A DNA stretch of 64,000 nucleotides from contig NZ_CP062163.1 in assembly GCF_014844095.1 (NCBI RefSeq), positions 4,745,501 to 4,809,500 of the forward strand. The letters are read 5' to 3'. Numbering within the stretch: the stretch's first letter is position 1; every line of letters begins with the position of its first letter. A program made the position numbers and the translations under genes. The notes under the pieces were generated by a model. It ran no database searches. It worked only from the letters and a program-made list of their open reading frames with translations, and was not told the origin of the DNA. This DNA comes from Brevibacillus sp. JNUCC-41 (lineage in GTDB: Bacteria > Bacillota > Bacilli > Bacillales > DSM-1321). Below, one piece after another: positions 60,347 to 64,000 of this stretch.

Positions 60347-61424
60347 GGCCTCCCAGTATTATTTTAAGTACTTTATCTGAAACGTTTTTATGGTCGTAAC
60401 CTTCTGGAAAAGTCCAGTCTTTATGCTGATTAACCATAACCTTCACACAATTGACGATTTGTTTAGCGTTAATTCCTGATAACATATTGCTGCCCGACTC
60501 AATGGTTTCTGGCCTTTCCGTAGTTTTTCGTATCGTAACTGTCGGTACATGGAACAAACAACATTCCTCTTGAACCGTTCCACTATCGGTCAGCACACAA
60601 AAAGCGTTCTTTTCAAGTTTTACAAAATCAAAGAAACCAAATGGTTCATGAAATTCAATTAATGGATGCACTTCTAATTTGGGACTGAGTTCAATGCGGG
60701 ATTTTGTCCGGGGATGTAAACTGCATATGATTCTTTTTTGATAGGTCTCGGCAACTAAATTAATGCCCTTCATTATCTCCAGCAAACGGTCTTCATGGTC
60801 AACATTTTCGGCACGATGAATGGTAACGAGGAAATAATCTTCCTTATCCAAATTCCTTTTGTCCAAGATTAAACTTTTCTCGATTTCATTATCGTAATGG
60901 TTCAAGACCTCGTAAATGGGGTTTCCCGATAAATATATTTTGTTACTCGGGATACCTTCCTTCAAGAGATTTTCTTTACTTTGAGGAGTATATGGTAAAT
61001 TAAAGCTTGAAACAGCATCAATAATACGACGATTTTTTTCCTCAGGCACCTCCAAGTCAAAACAACGGTTCCCTGCCTCCATATGGATAACCGGTATGCC
61101 CATTCTTTCTGCTAAGATAGAGCTGAGTCCGGAGTTTGTATCCCCCAACACTAATATTTTGTCGGGCTTTTCCGTTAATAGGATGGCCTCTAATTTTTTA
61201 AATATGGCCGCTAACTGTTCACCAAGTGTTTGCTGTTGATTCAACAAGACATAATCAGGGGTTCGTACCTTTAGCTGTTGGAAGAATATTTCACTTAAGG
61301 ATGCGGTGAAATTTTGTCCAGTGTGCACTAGAATATGTGAATCGGCATATTGATCCAGTTTCTTTATAATTAGACTTAATCTGATAATTTCAGGTCGAGT
61401 CCCTAAAATAGTCATTACTTTCAC
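60333..61424 (-). CDS. UDP-N-acetyl-L-hexosamine 2-epimerase (CapG/WbjD-like)
   Basis: 363-aa member of the UDP-GlcNAc 2-epimerase fold: TILGTRPEIIRLSLIIKKL, HTGQNFTASLSEIFF, VLGDTNSGLSSILAE, HMEAGNRCFDLEVPEE, TIHRAENVDHED and LTDSGTVQEECCLF. GQNFT and the SGTVQEE form mark the CapG/WbjD branch, which epimerises the L-sugar nucleotide at C2. GTG 61424 has AAGGAG eight nt upstream. First gene of the operon, with the CapE-like and RmlD-like genes next. Confidence 0.9.
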   Translation of the reverse strand: MKVMTILGTRPEIIRLSLIIKKLDQYADSHILVHTGQNFTASLSEIFFQQLKVRTPDYVLLNQQQTLGEQLAAIFKKLEAILLTEKPDKILVLGDTNSGLSSILAERMGIPVIHMEAGNRCFDLEVPEEKNRRIIDAVSSFNLPYTPQSKENLLKEGIPSNKIYLSGNPIYEVLNHYDNEIEKSLILDKRNLDKEDYFLVTIHRAENVDHEDRLLEIMKGINLVAETYQKRIICSLHPRTKSRIELSPKLEVHPLIEFHEPFGFFDFVKLEKNAFCVLTDSGTVQEECCLFHVPTVTIRKTTERPETIESGSNMLSGINAKQIVNCVKVMVNQHKDWTFPEGYDHKNVSDKVLKIILGGHEID

Positions 61425-61605
61425 TATTTACACTCCTTAATCTTTTCTGGTTTATGGCCTCACCGTCTACCCTTATTGTATGCACAGCCAATCCTATTGT
61501 TATAGGCCATCCTATTAGATTTCGCCTCATTTGTTCATAGAAATATTAAATGAAAATTATGTTTTTATAGAGACCCTTATTGATTGAACTTCACCCCATT
61601 CTATT

Positions 61606-61645
61606 AAAAAAGCTATATGTCCTTGTGAGGACATATAGCTTTTTT
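61606..61645 (-). terminator. Rho-independent terminator of the ABC exporter gene
   Basis: An 18-bp perfect stem, 61606-61623 with 61628-61645, and a 4-nt loop; the minus-strand 3' arm ends in TTTTTT. It starts within the stop codon of the ABC gene. Confidence 0.85.
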
Positions 61646-63362
61646 ATCTTTTTTGAAATTGTAATTGATGCAGATTGGCAAAAAGGCCCCCCTGCTTAAG
61701 TAAGTCATCATGACCGCCCTCTTCAGCAATTCCTTCCTCCGTAACTACCACGATCTTGTCAGCGTTTCGTATGGTTGCCAAACGGTGTGCGATGATTAGC
61801 GTAGTTCTGTTTTCAGCCAGTTCAGTAAGAGCCTGCTGTATTATTCTTTCCGTTTCAGTATCGAGTGCAGAGGTTGCTTCATCGAGAATTAGTATGGGCG
61901 GATTTTTTAAAAACATCCTTGCTATTGCAATCCGTTGTTTTTGTCCACCCGATAATTTCAAGCCGCGTTCACCTATTTGAGTCTCATAGCCTTCCGGAAG
62001 TCCTTCAATGAAAGTCTCCAAATGGGCTTTCCTTGCGGCTTCTTTAATCTGTTCATCCGATGCGTCAAGCATTCCGTACGCAATGTTCTCTTTTATAGTT
62101 CCTGTAAAAAGAAACACATCTTGCTGGACTATGCCAATTTGTGAGCGCAATGACTTTTTCGTCATCTCACGAATATCAATTCCATCAATGGAAATCGAGC
62201 CGGCATTAACATCATAAAATCGTGGGATCAATGAACATATAGTCGTTTTCCCGGCTCCTGAAGGCCCGACAAAGGCAATGGTTTCACCCGCTTTAACTGT
62301 TAGATCAATACCTTTTAAAACGGGCTTTTTATCTTCATAGTTAAAAGAAACGTCTTTAAAGGAAATATCGCCCAAAAGGGTGGTCACTTCTATTGCATCC
62401 TTTTTATCCACGACATCAGGCGCGACATCCAAAAGTTCCGTAAAACGCTTAAAGCCGGCCATCCCTTTTGGATAAAGTTCCATCAACGCACTGATTTTGT
62501 CGATCGGTTTAAATAATACGTTAACGTATAAGACGAATGCAACCAATTCACCATAAGAGAGCTGCCCATGAAATGTTAGCCAAGCTCCTATCACCAACAC
62601 GGCAAGGGTCATAAACCTCGTCATCATGTAAATGCCTGATAAGCTAAAGGACATTACCTTATAGCCAAGAAGTTTCGCTTTACGGAATCTGCGATTATTA
62701 GTAGAAAATCTTTTCATTTCATATGTTTCATTAGTAAAGGATTGGACAACCCTCACCCCTGAGACGCTATCTTCCACACGGGCATTTACATCTGCAACTT
62801 CTGTATACATTTTCTTCCAGGCTTTATTCATCTTTAAGTTACTTATGACAATTAATAAAACGAGGAACGGTAAAATACAAACCGATATGAGTGCCAATTT
62901 CACATTGATCGTCAACATAATCCAAAATGCACCTATAAAAGTCATGAAGGCAATGAATAAATCTTCGGGACCATGGTGAGCAAGTTCACCAATATCGAAC
63001 AGATCATTAGTTATGCGGCTCATGATATGGCCGGTTTTCGTGTTATCAAAAAAACGAAAAGATTGTTTTTGCACATGCTCAAATAATTCCTCACGCATAT
63101 CAGTCTCAATATTAATACCCAATTTGTGACCCCAATACCCTACGATGAACTGTAAGAAGGTACTAATGATATAAAGGAGGAACAATCCGGCACTTACCGA
63201 AACAATTGCAGACCAATCGTCGCCAGGCAGCAGTGTATCTATAAACCACTGAACGGCTAGCGGAAATGCAAGTTCAAGTACAGCCACAACCACTGCACTG
63301 AAGAAATCAATAATGAATAACCGCTTATGCGGAAGGTAATATGAAGCAAAACGTCGAATCAT
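61644..63362 (-). CDS. ABC exporter, fused membrane and ATPase domains
   Basis: 572-aa half-transporter. Six transmembrane helices (residues about 10-310) are followed by an ATPase domain: Walker A GPSGAGKTT near 365, the signature LKLSGGQKQRIAIAR, Walker B ILILDEATSALD and the switch His in IIAHRLAT. It matches MsbA/BmrA-type lipid or drug exporters that work as homodimers. ATG 63362 has AAGGAG nine nt upstream; the ORF extension to 63413 would include that site. Its substrate is not evident; it could export a product of the surface locus, but it stands in its own transcription unit. Confidence 0.92.
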   Translation of the reverse strand: MIRRFASYYLPHKRLFIIDFFSAVVVAVLELAFPLAVQWFIDTLLPGDDWSAIVSVSAGLFLLYIISTFLQFIVGYWGHKLGINIETDMREELFEHVQKQSFRFFDNTKTGHIMSRITNDLFDIGELAHHGPEDLFIAFMTFIGAFWIMLTINVKLALISVCILPFLVLLIVISNLKMNKAWKKMYTEVADVNARVEDSVSGVRVVQSFTNETYEMKRFSTNNRRFRKAKLLGYKVMSFSLSGIYMMTRFMTLAVLVIGAWLTFHGQLSYGELVAFVLYVNVLFKPIDKISALMELYPKGMAGFKRFTELLDVAPDVVDKKDAIEVTTLLGDISFKDVSFNYEDKKPVLKGIDLTVKAGETIAFVGPSGAGKTTICSLIPRFYDVNAGSISIDGIDIREMTKKSLRSQIGIVQQDVFLFTGTIKENIAYGMLDASDEQIKEAARKAHLETFIEGLPEGYETQIGERGLKLSGGQKQRIAIARMFLKNPPILILDEATSALDTETERIIQQALTELAENRTTLIIAHRLATIRNADKIVVVTEEGIAEEGGHDDLLKQGGLFANLHQLQFQKR

Positions 63363-63581
63363 CAAATTTTTCTCCTTTTTTACATATATTAAGGAGTATA
63401 AATCCATATTCAAGATTCAGCAAGCATTTCATAACCCCCATTTTCATATTATGGTAAAATAATCTATATAAAACTGCCCAACCCGGCTCATACAATCTAT
63501 TAAATTTGGGAGTGAATCCAGTGTAAAAAAATAACCATTTTAAATATCCATGATCTTTATTTTCTTAAAAGGATGGTATTC

Positions 63582-64000
63582 ATGAAAAATACATCGTTTC
63601 GATGCCTTTGGATAGGTCAGGCGTTTGCAAATCTAGGGGATATATTTTATGTAGTCGGGTTGATTTCACTATTATATAGCTTGACGGGATCTGCTTTTTA
63701 TTTGAGTTTGCTTCCGTTCACTACAACGATTTTTAGGTTTTTCAGCAGTTTACTTGCCCCCCTTGTCATCGACAGGTTTCCTTTAAAAAGAATTCTTGTA
63801 CAATCTCAATGGTGGAAAACTATCTTACTCGTTTGCCTAGGAATCTATATAACAATTTTCAATCATGGTTTTTCTGTTGCCGTCATTTTCTTCATCGCCT
63901 TGATTTCATTATTGGATGGAGTCGCAGCACCGGTCAGCGCAGCTTTGGTTCCTCAATTAGTTCCAAAAGATGAACGGATGAAAGCGAATGGTTTCTTGAA
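63582..64000 (+). CDS. MFS transporter, partial at the right edge
   Basis: First 139 codons of a major-facilitator-type membrane protein. Start ATG 63582 follows AAAAGGATGG. Four hydrophobic helices are visible (WIGQAFANLGDIFYVVGLIS, then LLPFTTTIFRFFSSLLAPLV), and the loop after the second has PLVIDRFPLKRIL, the DRxxRR-like MFS motif A region. The pattern resembles the macrolide-efflux-like MFS branch. It is divergent from the ABC exporter. Substrate unknown; the rest lies outside the window. Confidence 0.82.
   Translation, partial: MKNTSFRCLWIGQAFANLGDIFYVVGLISLLYSLTGSAFYLSLLPFTTTIFRFFSSLLAPLVIDRFPLKRILVQSQWWKTILLVCLGIYITIFNHGFSVAVIFFIALISLLDGVAAPVSAALVPQLVPKDERMKANGFL

Overview
The window is chromosomal DNA of a low-G+C, endospore-forming Bacillaceae-type Firmicute, probably Bacillus or Peribacillus. 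The signs are strong GGAGG ribosome-binding sites with frequent TTG/GTG starts, a lysine riboswitch of Bacillus type, a perfect CcpA cre box, a sigma-D-like chemotaxis promoter, a DUF1360-type protein and spore-surface-like genes. I saw no rRNA, tRNA, CRISPR array, phage or intact insertion sequence.

Left part (1-26 kb). A short operon (Ldh_2 dehydrogenase, PfkB/KdgK kinase; 1-1518) lies behind a promoter that carries two operator-like palindromes. After a DMT permease comes a very long minus-strand gene string (25702 down to 3149). It starts with a TRAP transporter (two DctP lipoproteins, DctQ, DctM). Next come a LarA-superfamily protein, an IlvD/Edd sugar-acid dehydratase, an IclR regulator, a KdaD-like FAH protein, a split UxaA-type dehydratase, a ketoglutarate-semialdehyde dehydrogenase, DgoD galactonate dehydratase, a DapA-type aldolase, a U32-like protein, a D-2-hydroxyacid dehydrogenase, a second FAH protein, a KdgK kinase and a KDPG aldolase. 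It ends with larE-larB-larC1-larC2 and a UreH/NiCoT-like transporter, which make and supply the nickel-pincer nucleotide (NPN) cofactor. The LarA-like protein keeps the His/Lys/His set that binds NPN in lactate racemase. The likely reading is a sugar-acid utilisation island with its own nickel-dependent epimerase plus cofactor pathway and nickel uptake. Hexonates would go to pyruvate and glyceraldehyde-3-phosphate, and pentonates to 2-oxoglutarate. The control region (25703-26000) has a near-consensus promoter, twin 29-bp repeats 126 bp apart and a cre box. A divergent sigma-D-type chemoreceptor gene follows.

Middle part (26-39 kb). This part holds assorted genes: a frameshifted DUF4822-like gene, a large secreted metallophosphoesterase, dapA under a lysine riboswitch, an Lrp/DMT divergent pair, an HPP-family membrane protein, a GNAT and a DUF1360 protein. 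Two decayed genes (DNA alkylation repair, zinc-type dehydrogenase) and a degenerate dispersed repeat show gene decay.

Right part (39-61 kb). This looks like a cell- or spore-surface assembly locus: a Cys-rich coat-like protein, a 48-aa basic peptide coupled to a JAMM protease, a GT-D glycosyltransferase with an unknown partner, a 1516-aa coiled-coil protein built from 91-aa and 42-aa heptad repeats, several GT2 enzymes, a LamG-GT4 fusion and a 147-aa beta-rich protein. A seven-gene nucleotide-sugar operon (54830-61424) contains two UDP-GlcNAc 2-epimerases, a CapE-like dehydratase and RmlD-like reductases, as expected for an N-acetyl-6-deoxy-L-hexosamine donor. The window ends with an ABC exporter and the start of an MFS transporter.
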